Positions 14,563-28,134 are shown, numbered from the stretch's first letter. The stretch is DNA of 64,000 nucleotides from JABMRW01 sp964396965 (GCA_964396965.1 CAYNGD010000003.1:45390-109389); one strand, 5' to 3'. Program-made: numbers and translations. The notes: a model not told the origin generated them from the letters alone.

Positions 14563-17500
14563 CTAGTCTTCGCTCTCCTCTTGCTCCTCTGGCTCAACTG
14601 TGTCCAGTGGTCCCTCGGTGGTCATTCCCTGCATCTCCTCGGCGGTCAGTTTCAGCGTCTCGTCGGGCATCTCAAGGGGGGCAAAGCCCAGCCTCTCCCT
14701 GGCCCGGGGCATCTCCCCGGTTACCCAGCTCGGCATCTCCTCAGCTTCCTCAACCAGCGGGGGTGGCTCCTCGGGGAGGGGGTAGCGGGCGGGGATAAGC
14801 TTGCCGATAATCACGTTCTCCTTGAGCCCTACCAGCCGGTCAATCTCGCCCCTGACGGCGGCCTCGGTGAGCACCCGGGTGGTCTCCTGGAATGAGGCCG
14901 CTGCCAGCCAGCTATCGGTGTTCAGCGAGGCCCTGGTTATGCCCATCAATACCGCATGGGCGGTGGCTGGCTCGCCGCCTTCGGCCAGAACCTTGGCGTT
15001 GATATCCTCGTAACGGAAGATGTCAATCAGCTCGCCGGGGACTAAATCGGTGTCGCCCGATGAGTCGATGCGTACTTTAGAGAGCATCCGGTGGACGATG
15101 ACCTCGATGTGCTTGTCGTTGATGGTCACCCCCTGGGAACGATAGACCTTCTGCACCTCGTTCACCAGGTACTGCTGGGTGGCCTCCTTGCCCAGGATGC
15201 GCAGGATGTCCTGCGGGTTGATTGAGCCCTCGGTGAGCTGCTGGCCCGCCTTCACCTTTTCCCCGCTCTGGACGCGGATGTGGGCACTGGCGGGGATGGT
15301 GTACTCCTGCTGCTCCTCCTCCATATAGCTGATGAAGAGCTTGTTGTCCTCGGTGACCACCTCACCCGCCACCGATGCGGTGATTGGCTTGGCCTCGGTG
15401 GCCAGGGCCACCGCCTCCCCGGCATCTTTAGCCGGAGCCGGCGGGCTGGCCAGTTCAGCGCCGATATCCACCCACTGGCCGTTTTTGACCATAAGCTGCC
15501 AGCCCTCGGGCACGGGGTATTCATCGCGGTAAATCTCGGCGCTGGTGATTCTGATTAATTTGCCCTCGTCGCTCTCGATGACCTCGGCGGTGCCGTCTAT
15601 CTCCGAGATAACGGCCTGCCCCTTGGGCGGTCTGGCCTCGAAAAGCTCCTCCACTCTGGGCAGACCGCTGGTGATGTCAAGGCCGACCACGCCGCCGGTG
15701 TGGAAAGTGCGCAGGGTGAGCTGGGTGCCCGGCTCGCCGATGCTCTGGGCGGCGATGATGCCGACGGCGGTATCGGGGTCAATCAGGTGCCTCCTGGCCA
15801 GGTCGCGCCCGTAGCAGCGCTGGCAGGCGCCGTGACGGGAGCGGCAGCTCAGGGGCGAGCGGACATAGACCTTGGTTATGCCGGCGGCGATAATCTCGTT
15901 GGCCTTCTGCTCGTCAATCTCCTCGTTGCGGTCAACGATGACCTTCTTGGTCTTGGGCTTGACTATTTTGGCCGCCGCCAGCCGGCCGATGATGCGCTCG
16001 GCAAGCGACGGTAACAGTTCTTTTTCCAGCGGCTCGGATATCCAGACGCCCTCGGTGGTGCCGCAGTCCTCTTCGCGGGTGATGACGTCCTGGGCAACAT
16101 CAATGAGGCGGCGGGTAAGATAGCCCGAGTCAGAAGTCCGCAGCGCCGTGTCGGCCAGCCCTTTACGAGCGCCGTGGGTAGAGATAAAATACTCCAGCAC
16201 GCTCAGGCCCTCGCGCAGCCCGCTCTTTATGGGGAAGTCAATGATTTTGCCGGCGGGGTCGGTCATCAGCCCCCGCATACCGGCCATCTGCCTTATCTGG
16301 GAGATGTTGCCCTTGGCCCCCGATGTTGCCATCATGTAGACGCCGCCGTAGCGGTCCAGGGTCTGGGAGATGATGTCGGTGATGCGGTCGGTGGTCTCCA
16401 TCCAGATGCTGATGGTGTTGTTGTACTTTTCGTCCTCGGTAATCAGGCCCTTGTTGTACTGGCTTTCGATAATGGAGACCCTCTCGCTGGCCTCCTCCAG
16501 CAGCTTGGGCTTGCTCGGCGGGACCTGGATATCGCCCATAGCGATGGTCGTCCCCGATTTGGTGGCGTAGGTAAAGCCCAGATGCTTGATGGCATCCACC
16601 ACCCTGGAGGTGTCTTCGGCGCTCAAGAGCTTATAGCAGTCGGTCACTATCTGCTTTAATATTCCTTTGTCTATTGACTCGTTATAGAAGCCGAGCTCGG
16701 CGGGCAGGACATCGTTGAAGATAATGCGCCCCACGCTGGTCTTGAGCCTCTGGCCGTCTTCCTGCTGCTTCCTGACCTCAATCTCAGCCCTGAGGTCAAC
16801 GCGCCCCAGCTCGTAGGCCAGCTTGGCCTCTTCAAAGCTGCCGAAGATTGTCCCCTCGCCCCGAGCGCCGGGGATGACGCTGGTCAGATAGTAGCAGCCC
16901 AGCACCATGTCCAGGGTGGGGGTCACTATCGGCTCGCCGGAGCTGGGCAGCAGCATGTTCTGGCTGCTCAGCATAATCTTCCTGGCTTCGGCGACGGCGG
17001 CCCGTGATAGTGGGACGTGAATGGCCATCTGGTCGCCATCGAAATCGGCGTTGAAGGCGGAGCAGACCAGGGGGTGTATCTGGATGGCGCTGCCGTCGAT
17101 GAGCACCGGCTCGAAGGCCTGTATGCTTAAGCGGTGCAGGGTGGGGGCGCGGTTGAGCAGCACCGGCCTTTCTTTGACCACCTCCTCCAGTATGGCGAAG
17201 ACCTCGGGCTTGTTCCTCTCCACCAGGCGGCGGGCGCTCTTGATGTTGTGGGCCAGCCCCTGCTCCACCAGGCGGCGCATGATGAAGGGCTTGAAAAGCT
17301 CCACCGCCATCCGCCGGGGCAGACCGCACTGATAGAGCTTCAGTTCCGGCCCGACCACGATAACCGAGCGTCCGCTGTAGTCAACCCGCTTGCCCAGCAA
17401 ATTCTGGCGGAAGCGCCCCTGCTTGCCCCTGAGCATATCGGATAGTGATTTTAATTTATGGTTGCCGCTTATTGAGACGGCCCTTCCCCTCCTCCCGTTG

Positions 17501-18583
17501 TCAACCAGGGAATCGACCGCTTCCTGTAACATTCTCTTCTCGTTGCGGATGATAATCTCCGGCGCACCTATCTCCAGCAGGTGGCGCAGGCGGTTGTTGC
17601 GGTTGATGACCCTCCGGTAGAGGTCGTTGAGGTCGCTGGTGGCGAACCGGCCACCATCGAGCTGAACCATGGGCCTCAGGTCGGGGGGCAGCACCGGCAG
17701 CACGGTGAGTATCATCCACTCTGGCTTGTTGCCGCTGCGGCGGAAGGCCTCCACCACCTGAAGCTGCTTGGCCGCCCGGCGGCGGCGCTGGCCGGAGGCG
17801 GAGCGTGTCTCCTGGAGCAGCCGGTTGCGGATTTCATCTAAATTAAGGTACTTTAGCAGTTGCAATATAGCCTCGGCGCCCATTCCGGCCTCAAAGACCT
17901 GGCCGTACCTCTGTTTCAATTCGTAGTACTGGTTCTCGGTGAGCAGGGCGAGCTTGCGCAGGTCCTGCAGCAGCTCTATGTCTGAGGCCAGCTTCTCCTG
18001 ACACCGGGTTTTCTCCTCGGCGAAGTCTCCCCGCACCTTGTTTACCTCCTCCACCGTCGCCCCGGCCTGCTCCATCTCGCTGACTTGAGCCTCCAGTGCG
18101 CTCTCCTTTTCGGCTATCTTCTGGGTGCTGGTCTCTTTCAGCTGCTCGATGGCCTGCTGGCGTGCCTCTTCGTCAATTGAGGTGATGATATAGTGGGAGA
18201 AGTAGAGGACCCGCTCCAGACTCCGCGGCGAAAGGTCTAAGAGCAGGCCCATCCGGCTGGGTATCCCCTTGGCGAACCAGATATGGCTCACCGGGCAGGC
18301 CAGCTCGATGTGTCCCATGCGCTCCCGGCGCACTTTGGCCCGGGCCACCTCGACGCCGCACTTATCGCAGATAATCCCCTTGTAGCGTATCCTTTTGTAC
18401 TTGCCGCAGTAGCATTCAAAATCTTTAGTTGGACCAAAGATCCTCTCGCAGAAAAGCCCGTCCCGCTCCGGTTTGAGGGTGCGGTAGTTGATAGTCTCGG
18501 GCTTGGTTACCTCTCCGTAGGACCAGCTTCTTATCTGTTCCGGGGAGGCCAGTGATATACGTATAGCGTCGAAATCGTTAACC

Positions 18584-18591
<8 letters not shown>
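14563..18591 (-). CDS. rpoC: DNA-directed RNA polymerase subunit beta'
   Basis: 1342 residues. The N-terminal zinc ribbon is CYCGKYKRIRYKGIICDKC at about 60-78, the catalytic magnesium loop NADFDGDQMAIH is near residue 510, and the second zinc site CRSRHGACQRCYGRDL is near 905. The clamp, bridge helix and trigger loop regions (GGVYMMATSGAKGNISQIRQ, IGEPGTQLTLRTFHTGG) are intact. The C-terminal tail after DRLVGLKENVIIGKLIPA is acidic and proline-rich. The ATG at 18591 overlaps the rpoB stop by 8 bases, so the two are translationally coupled. A coiled-coil region at about 150-215 is rich in glutamate and lysine. Confidence 0.98.
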
Positions 18592-22592
<4,001 letters not shown>

Positions 22593-22717
22593 TGAAACTA
22601 TTCTCACCTAAACTAATGATAAATTTGTACCAAGGCAGTATTAACCAAAGGCTGAGTCTGTGGAGGAGGAAGAGATATAATAAAGTGAAATTCTGGAAGG
22701 CATAACGACAACCTTGT

Positions 22718-22746
22718 ATGTTACCACGATTTTTGGTTTTTGTCAA
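22718..22746 (-). promoter_or_regulatory. sigma-70 promoter of rpoBC
   Basis: On the minus strand TTGACA (22741-22746), 17 bases, then TAACAT (22718-22723) preceded by TGG. The leader to the rpoB ATG is about 115 bases. No ribosomal-protein genes precede rpoB here. Confidence 0.6.
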
Positions 22747-22792
22747 TACCTATTGGGGGTATTTTTAGATAAATGTTTGATTATCCTTTGGT

Positions 22793-23305
22793 TTAGAGAA
22801 AGCGTTCGAACCGCTCTTTTTTAGCCTTGCATATCGGGCAGACCTCTGGCGGTTCCTCCCTGGCGCAGAGGTAGCCGCAGACCTTGCAGCGCCAGACCGG
22901 CAGGGAGGGAGATAGAGTCGTCTTTTTCTGAGCTTTGGGCTTCATTCCTCTCCTTTTCTCAGGCGGCGGCCTCCGCTCAGGGATGGCGCCTATCTCTTTC
23001 CTGCCGTCCACCACCGCCTGGGAGACATAGAGGCCGCAGTAGCAGCTATCGTATTCGGTGAGGTCGGGGTCGCGGTAGTCGCAGGGGCAGATGATGTCCA
23101 GGTCGTCCTCCTTTTTCCCGGCAGCCAGGCGGCAGGGGCAGGCCCGGTAGCCGTACCTTGCTTCATTGACCAGCAGCCCCTTTACCAGCTCTTTGGTGAA
23201 TTCCACCTCGGGGTTGAGGTGATAACCGGCGGACTCCGCCTCTCTCTTCAGCCTTTCATAGAGCCGGTCAATGCTGGCGGGGGCTATTTCGGCATGCTGG
23301 CTCAT
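22793..23305 (-). CDS. ferredoxin-thioredoxin reductase catalytic subunit fused to a rubredoxin-like domain
   Basis: 170 residues. Residues 1-110 match the catalytic subunit of ferredoxin-thioredoxin reductase, which passes electrons from ferredoxin to a disulfide through a 4Fe-4S cluster: CPC at 56-58, CPCDYRDPDL from 73 and CYCGLY from 88, the full set of family cysteines. A basic, proline-rich linker (about 108-135) leads to a rubredoxin-like knuckle domain, WRCKVCGYLC...CPICK, with iron or zinc ligands C140, C143, C156 and C159. The ATG overlaps the glutaredoxin stop by one base (TAATG), so the two are coupled. The variable subunit of plant-type FTR is absent, as in other non-photosynthetic bacteria. 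The glutaredoxin-like neighbour is the likely partner; this is inference. Confidence 0.85.
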   Translation of the reverse strand: MSQHAEIAPASIDRLYERLKREAESAGYHLNPEVEFTKELVKGLLVNEARYGYRACPCRLAAGKKEDDLDIICPCDYRDPDLTEYDSCYCGLYVSQAVVDGRKEIGAIPERRPPPEKRRGMKPKAQKKTTLSPSLPVWRCKVCGYLCAREEPPEVCPICKAKKERFERFL

Positions 23306-23583
23306 TATTTCAGGGCCTCCCGTATCTCGTTTTCCTTAAAGCCGACGATGCACTTCTTATCGTTTATTACCAGGGTGGGGAAGGAGCAGGCGGGGTTGTA
23401 CTTGGTTACCGTTTTGATAGCCGTTTCTCTCTCCGCTCCGGTCAGCCGGTCAACGTCGGTATAGTCATACTCCACCCCCAGCTCGTTGAGCAGCCTTTTG
23501 GTCTTGTTGCACCAGACGCAGGTGCTCAGTGCGTAGAGCATCACCTTGCCCGCTTTTCTCCCGGCGACGTGTTCTATAGCCAT
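23305..23583 (-). CDS. glutaredoxin-like protein
   Basis: 92 residues with a thioredoxin fold. The redox motif is CVWC at 22-25 within LYALSTCVWCNKTKRLLNEL, followed by YDYTDVDRL and the cis-proline strand SFPTLVINDKKCIVGF. The four residues CVWC differ from the classical glutaredoxin CPYC, as in NrdH-like and archaeal redoxins. The gene follows tRNA-Leu on the same strand by 28 bases and is coupled to the FTR-rubredoxin gene, whose product probably reduces it. The cellular target is not indicated. Confidence 0.88.
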   Translation of the reverse strand: MAIEHVAGRKAGKVMLYALSTCVWCNKTKRLLNELGVEYDYTDVDRLTGAERETAIKTVTKYNPACSFPTLVINDKKCIVGFKENEIREALK

Positions 23584-23611
23584 ATATTACCCCTCGCTGT
23601 CTTTAACTAAG

Positions 23612-23693
23612 TGGGGAAGCGGGGATTTGAACCCCGACGCCTTGCGGCACATGATCCTAAGTCATGCTCGTCTGCCAGTTCCGACACTTCCCC
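23612..23693 (-). tRNA. tRNA-Leu (anticodon TAG)
   Basis: 82 bases. The acceptor stem GGGGAAG pairs with CTTCCCC, the discriminator is A, and no CCA is encoded. The anticodon stem CATGA/TCATG encloses the loop CTTAGGA, giving anticodon TAG. A long variable arm (class II) and the T-arm GGGGTTCAAATCCCC are present. A copy of the intergenic repeat begins six bases upstream of its 5' end. Confidence 0.95.
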
Positions 23694-23698
23694 GTATC

Positions 23699-23828
23699 GT
23701 CTTTCTTCCCATACCCACACGCTGACAAAAGGTTTCACCTTTTTAGATATCTCTAACCCCGCCCCCCAAGAAATTGATAGAAGTATCACTTCTGTAGGGT
23801 GGGAGGGTGGGAAATAAAACATACTCTA
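23699..23828. repeat. intergenic inverted-repeat element, copy 4
   Basis: The most compact complete copy. Left end CTTTCTTCCCATACCC; hairpin AAAAGGT-TTC-ACCTTTT at 23727-23743; inverted repeat AGAAGT-ATC-ACTTCT at 23779-23793; right end GGGTGGGAGGGTGGGAAATA. It directly abuts tRNA-Leu. Confidence 0.75.
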
Positions 23829-23875
23829 AAAACTGGCCAGTCCCCCTTCTTGGCTTATTTATTATAACTCATAAG

Positions 23876-25534
23876 CTAGAGCTCGACCACTCCCCGGTCG
23901 GTGAGCCTTATTTCGGGGATGACCGGTAGCGCCAGAAAGGAGAGGGTGGCAAAGGGTGAATCTAGCCTCGTCCCTAGTTCAGAGGCGATTTTCTCCAGCT
24001 CCTCCAGTTTACTGGCCACCGTCTCCAGCGGCTGGTCGGAAAGCAGACCGGCCACCGGCAGCGCCAGGCTGGCCAGAACTTTACCCCCCGCCGCCGCCAC
24101 CAGCCCGCCCTTCAGGCGTTCAATCTCCTTAATAGCGCTGAATATGTCCTCGTCGCTGGCGCCGACGGCGATGATGTTATGTGAGTCGTGGGCGATTGAT
24201 GAAGCCAGCGCCCCCCGCTTCAGGCCGAAGCCGCTAGTTAGCCCCACCCCGATGTTGCCGGTGGCCTTGTGCCTCTCCACCACCACCAGCTTGAGGATGT
24301 CCCGTTCTAAATCGGGGACAGCCCTTATTTTCTCCAGCCTCTTGCGGGTGATTATCTGGCCGGGGACGACTTTGATGACCGGCTCAACTCCCTTGGAAGC
24401 CGGGTATTTCAGTGCTTCTATGGTGAAGGGCTTTATCCTGACAGTATCGCTAAGCCCGCTGGCGGCTTTAGGGGTGGGGAAAAGGGGTTCGCCCTCTTTG
24501 GCCACCAGCCTGCCCCGGTAGAAGACCTGCTCAATCTGTAACTGTCTTAAATCATCGAACACGATCAGGTTGGCGGTATAGCCGGCGGCTACCGCCCCCA
24601 GCCCCGGCCGCCGGAAATACTCGGCGGGGTTGATGGTGGCCAGCTGGATGGCCCGCACCGGGTCGAGCCCAAGCCGTATTGCCTTACGCACCACCCCGTC
24701 GATGTCGCCGTCCTCTAGCAAGTCAACGCAGCTGCGGTCGTCAACGACTAATATACACCTTTGAAAGGTCTTATCGGTGACCAGGGGCAGCAGTGCCTCC
24801 AGGTTCTTCTCGGCGGAGCCTTCCCGCAGCATCAGCCACATCCCCCGCCCCAGCTTCTCTCTGGCCTCGTCGAGAGAGACCGATTCGTGGTCGGAGTAGA
24901 TGCCAGCGGCTATGTAGGCGCTTAAATTCCGGCCGCTTAGGTCCGGGGCGTGGCCGTCGATGATCTTGCCCCGGGCCAGGTCTATTTTCTCTAAGACCGT
25001 CTTATCACCCCCAATGACGCCAGGGAAGTTCATTACCTCCCCCAGCCCAAGGCACTCCTTAAATTTCAGAATCTTGGCTATTTCCTCAGCGCCGATATTT
25101 GCCCCCGAGGTCTCCCGGTCGGTGGCGGGTACGCAGGAGGGGGCCATCAGAAAGATGTCTAAAGGCAGGCGGCGGGCGCGGTTCAGGATATACCTTATCC
25201 CCTCAAGACCGGAGACGTTGGCTATCTCGTGGAGGTCGGTGACCAGGGTGGTGGTGCCGTGGGGTACCACGGCGCGGGCGTACTGGGCGATGTCCAGCAT
25301 TGAGCTTTCGGGGTGGATGTGGCCGTTGATGAGGCCGGGGGCGACGTATCTGCCCCCCATCTCCACCACCTCTTTAGCTTGGTGGTAGTCGCCCACCCCG
25401 GCGATTTTTTCACCGCAGATGGCTATATTACCCGGCTCAGGTTTGCCGGTGAAGACGTTGATTATTTTGGCGTTAGCTAAAAGTAGGTCGGCGGGGAACT
25501 CGCCCTTGGCTACCGATATTAAGCGGTTGTTTAT
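23876..25534 (-). CDS. ade: adenine deaminase
   Basis: 552 residues if translation begins at the ATA at 25532-25534. Adenine deaminase converts adenine to hypoxanthine. Family motifs: ANAKIINVFTGKPEPGNIAI at the N-terminus, GLINGHIHPESSMLD with the metal histidines, HGTTTLVTDLHEIANV, GEVMNFPGVI, KIIDGHAPDLSG and AAGIYSDHESVS, then SSIAHDSHNIIAVG in the C-terminal domain. The first canonical start (GTG at 25396) would remove about 46 residues, including conserved N-terminal strands, so it is unlikely. The ATA follows AAGGGGGA by 8 bases and yields INNRLISVAKGEFPADL, as expected for the family start. The gene follows hpt, whose product uses hypoxanthine, by 17 bases. Confidence 0.93.
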   Translation of the reverse strand: MNNRLISVAKGEFPADLLLANAKIINVFTGKPEPGNIAICGEKIAGVGDYHQAKEVVEMGGRYVAPGLINGHIHPESSMLDIAQYARAVVPHGTTTLVTDLHEIANVSGLEGIRYILNRARRLPLDIFLMAPSCVPATDRETSGANIGAEEIAKILKFKECLGLGEVMNFPGVIGGDKTVLEKIDLARGKIIDGHAPDLSGRNLSAYIAAGIYSDHESVSLDEAREKLGRGMWLMLREGSAEKNLEALLPLVTDKTFQRCILVVDDRSCVDLLEDGDIDGVVRKAIRLGLDPVRAIQLATINPAEYFRRPGLGAVAAGYTANLIVFDDLRQLQIEQVFYRGRLVAKEGEPLFPTPKAASGLSDTVRIKPFTIEALKYPASKGVEPVIKVVPGQIITRKRLEKIRAVPDLERDILKLVVVERHKATGNIGVGLTSGFGLKRGALASSIAHDSHNIIAVGASDEDIFSAIKEIERLKGGLVAAAGGKVLASLALPVAGLLSDQPLETVASKLEELEKIASELGTRLDSPFATLSFLALPVIPEIRLTDRGVVEL

Positions 25535-25551
25535 CGGTCAGTCCCCCTTCT

Positions 25552-26073
25552 CTATCGCTTTATATAATATATATCGGGGAGGTGGCGGTATTGCTCGTCG
25601 CAGTCAGTGCCGTAGCCGACGATGAATTCATCGGGAACGGTCAGGCCCTGGTAGTCGATATTGACTATAACCCGGCGCCGGGCCTTTTTATCGGTAAGGG
25701 CACATAATTTCAGCGAGGCCGGCTTTTTCCGGCGCAGGTAGTCCAGCAGAAAGGCGGCGGTAAGTCCGGTATCGATGATGTCCTCGATGACCAGGACATG
25801 CCGACCTTTAATCTGGGAAATTGCCCCCGGCGCCATCCTCACCCTTCCCGAGCTCTCGGTGCCCTTTCCGTAGCTGGAGAGCCGGACGAACTCTATTCCC
25901 AGGGGGAAGTCGAGCTTGCGGATGAGGTCGGCCAGGAAGACAAAGGAGCCTTTGAGCACGGCAATCAACAGGGGGTTTTTGTCCCGGTAGTCACGGCTGA
26001 TTTCAACCGCTAGCCGGCTGACCGCGGCGGCTATTTCGTCTCTGGTGAAGAGCAGGCCGAGTTTAGGCTCCAT
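25552..26073 (-). CDS. hpt: hypoxanthine phosphoribosyltransferase
   Basis: 173 residues from the ATG at 26073; a TTG at 26100 overlapping the upstream stop would add nine. It joins hypoxanthine (or guanine) to PRPP. Motifs: FTRDEIAAAVSRLAVEI at the N-terminus, PLLIAVLKGSFVFLADLIRK with the LKGS PRPP loop, the flexible loop SYGKGTESSGRV, the PRPP motif VLVIEDIIDTGLT and the end strand VPDEFIVGYGTDCDEQYRHL. It lies in an operon with lacD-like, pfkB-like and ade genes; ade makes its substrate hypoxanthine from adenine, so the last two genes form a salvage pair. Confidence 0.95.
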   Translation of the reverse strand: MEPKLGLLFTRDEIAAAVSRLAVEISRDYRDKNPLLIAVLKGSFVFLADLIRKLDFPLGIEFVRLSSYGKGTESSGRVRMAPGAISQIKGRHVLVIEDIIDTGLTAAFLLDYLRRKKPASLKLCALTDKKARRRVIVNIDYQGLTVPDEFIVGYGTDCDEQYRHLPDIYYIKR

Positions 26074-26096
26074 AGCTAACCAGGATAAACCATGCC

Positions 26097-27089
26097 TCAA
26101 GTCCTGTCCATCTGTTGACTGGCGATAATCTGGCTTAGGCGGCTGGCGGTTAGTCTTTTCACCCTGACCCGCGGCAGCAGTTCTTCCACGTCGGACCGGC
26201 GGGCCAGCTCCGTGCCCGGGGTCAGCACCGCCGCCGTGCCCAGGGCCGCCGCCAGCCGGCAGGCACTGAACAGCGACTCTTCGTTGGCCAGCTTGATGGC
26301 CAGGCCGGCGATGGTGCAGTCGCCGGCGCCAACGGCACTTCTCACCCTTACCTCGGGCGGCACCGCCTTGATCACCTCCTGGCTGGTGGCGGCGATGATG
26401 CCGTCCTTGCCCCGGGAGATGACGGCCACCTCGACGCCCATGTCAACTATGTCCAGCGCCGCTTTGATGATGGCGTCTTCGTCGGGGAGGGCACGCCCCA
26501 GCAGCCCCTCCGCCTCGGTGACGTTGGGCTTGACCAGGTAGGGCTTGGCCTTTATCCCCTCGGCCAGCCACTGGCTATCCGAGTCCAGGATGGCCCTTAC
26601 CCCGAAGCTCTTGGCCTCAAGGATTATGGAGTAGTAGACGTTGTTGGGTATGCCCGGGGGCAAGCTGCCGCCAACCACCACTAGCTCCGGGCTGGGGCTG
26701 ATGCGCCGCATCTTCCTCTCGAACCTTTCGAATTCTTCCCTGGAGATACGGGGGCCGGGGGCGTCGATTCTGGTCTGGCGCCAGGTTTTGCTGTCGGTGA
26801 TAATAAAGTTGGTCCTGGTCTCCCGGTGGATGGGGGTGAAGCTATAGGGGACTTCTTCTTCATCGAGCAGTATCTCCACCGCCCGGCCCACCGGCCCGCC
26901 GATAAAGCCGTAGGCGATGGTATTGCCCCCCATCTCGTGGATAGCCCTGGACACGTCTATCCCCTTGCCTCCGGCGTAGCGGTGCAGCCTCGACCAGCGG
27001 TTGGTTCCGTCCAGCACCAGCCCGTCCACGGTGATATGCTGGTCGAGGCTGGGGTTGAGGGTTATGGTGGCAATCAGGGCGTTTTTCAT
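26097..27089 (-). CDS. PfkB-family hexose kinase (1-phosphofructokinase/tagatose-6-phosphate kinase type)
   Basis: 330 residues. The start is the ATG at 27089, giving MKNALIATITLNPSLDQH, the standard N-terminus of the FruK/LacC group; the longer frame to 27119 lacks support. The sugar-binding glycines are in GGKGIDVSRAIHEMGG and the catalytic loop is SAVGAGDCTIAGLA with the GAGD motif. It begins 11 bases beyond the lacD-like stop, and the aldolase next door splits the bisphosphate sugar that such a kinase would make. That context favours tagatose-6-phosphate or a similar ketose phosphate as substrate, but fructose-1-phosphate or fructose-6-phosphate is not excluded. Confidence 0.88.
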   Translation of the reverse strand: MKNALIATITLNPSLDQHITVDGLVLDGTNRWSRLHRYAGGKGIDVSRAIHEMGGNTIAYGFIGGPVGRAVEILLDEEEVPYSFTPIHRETRTNFIITDSKTWRQTRIDAPGPRISREEFERFERKMRRISPSPELVVVGGSLPPGIPNNVYYSIILEAKSFGVRAILDSDSQWLAEGIKAKPYLVKPNVTEAEGLLGRALPDEDAIIKAALDIVDMGVEVAVISRGKDGIIAATSQEVIKAVPPEVRVRSAVGAGDCTIAGLAIKLANEESLFSACRLAAALGTAAVLTPGTELARRSDVEELLPRVRVKRLTASRLSQIIASQQMDRT

Positions 27090-27100
27090 ATTTAGTACTT

Positions 27101-28081
27101 TTAGTACTGCTGGTACCACTCTTCGTTGACAGGGGCCAGCTTGTGGCTGGTCAGTCCCGGCTTCTTATACCAGGGAGTGGCGTATCTGGCGGCAATCTCG
27201 CTCAGCTTCTTCAATCTATCCGCCCCCACCGTGGCCAGAAACTTTGCCCTTTCTCTGGCCTTGGCGATGGGCATCGCCTCCTGCCAGATAGCCCGCCCGG
27301 CCAGAAAGCCGGAGGCCCCGGCCTGGCAGGCGATTTCCACCTGCTCGCAGAAGGTGTCAAAGTCCACGGCGGCGCTTAGGACTACCCAGGGTACCGGTGA
27401 GGCCGCGTCAAGCTGGCGGCAGAGGTCGGCCAGTTTCCCCTTGTCCTTCTCGTATTGCAGGTCGGCGGGAAACTCGGACTTGAGCACATCTATGGGCAGG
27501 TTGGCGATATGCTGGGCGGTCTTGAGCACCAGCTGCTCTTTTACCTTGGCGAAGTGGGCCGGGTTTCTCACCTCCTCGGCGATGGGATAGACCACCGGCT
27601 CCACCACGAAGGGGAGGTCGTGTTGCTGGCACTCTAGGCCGACGACCTCGACCATATCCATCAGCTTGTTGGCCAGCTCAATCAGGTCGGGGCGGTAGTA
27701 AATCAGGAGCTTGGCCGCCGAGGCGCCCATCCGCTTTACCTTGGCCACGTCCCATTCCTCCATCAGTTCGGTGTAGCGGTATTCGCTCTCGCCGGCATAG
27801 CCCGAGGCTTCCAGGCTGACGATAAGCCCGGTGCTCTTGGGCAGGGCGCCATAGCTGAGGCACTGGGCGGCACCGAAGATGGGGTCGAGCAGGACGGCGC
27901 TGGCATAGGGGGCCAGATTGGTGCACAGTTCCAGCTTGCGCTTGACCATCTCGTTATAGCTGAGCTCCCCCGCCAGCTTGCGCAGCGAGCCGCGGTGGTC
28001 CATGGCGCACATGTTGAAGATGCCGTCCGGGCTGGCAATCTGCTGCAGTCCCCTCAGTTTACCGATGCTTAGTTTTTTCAT
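27101..28081 (-). CDS. lacD: class I ketose-bisphosphate aldolase, LacD type (tagatose 1,6-bisphosphate aldolase)
   Basis: 326 residues, the usual LacD length. Features: IGKLRGLQQIASPDGIFNMC followed by AMDHRGSLRKL at the N-terminus, LLDPIFGAAQC, LIVSLEASGY, and the Schiff-base lysine in IDVLKSEFPAD at about residue 205. PWVVLSAAVDFDTFCEQVEI and GASGFLAGRAIWQEA form the late phosphate-binding part. It is the first gene of an operon with a PfkB-type kinase, hpt and ade. Sulfofructose-phosphate aldolases belong to the same superfamily, so the exact substrate is not certain. A TTGATT-17-CATAAT promoter lies just upstream. Confidence 0.85.
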   Translation of the reverse strand: MKKLSIGKLRGLQQIASPDGIFNMCAMDHRGSLRKLAGELSYNEMVKRKLELCTNLAPYASAVLLDPIFGAAQCLSYGALPKSTGLIVSLEASGYAGESEYRYTELMEEWDVAKVKRMGASAAKLLIYYRPDLIELANKLMDMVEVVGLECQQHDLPFVVEPVVYPIAEEVRNPAHFAKVKEQLVLKTAQHIANLPIDVLKSEFPADLQYEKDKGKLADLCRQLDAASPVPWVVLSAAVDFDTFCEQVEIACQAGASGFLAGRAIWQEAMPIAKARERAKFLATVGADRLKKLSEIAARYATPWYKKPGLTSHKLAPVNEEWYQQY

Positions 28082-28093
28082 GTCTGTCTGCTT

Positions 28094-28122
28094 ATTATGG
28101 AATAAAAAGCTGGTTTAATCAA
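28094..28122 (-). promoter_or_regulatory. promoter of the lacD-pfkB-hpt-ade operon
   Basis: On the minus strand TTGATT (28117-28122), 17 bases and CATAAT (28094-28099), just before the lacD ATG at 28081. It nearly overlaps the divergent plsC promoter. Confidence 0.45.
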
Positions 28123-28125
28123 GTG

Positions 28126-28134
28126 TGGTATAAT
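28126..28134 (+). promoter_or_regulatory. extended -10 promoter of plsC-ispH
   Basis: TGG-TATAAT, a perfect -10 with an upstream TG; no convincing -35. About 30 bases before the plsC start. Confidence 0.5.
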
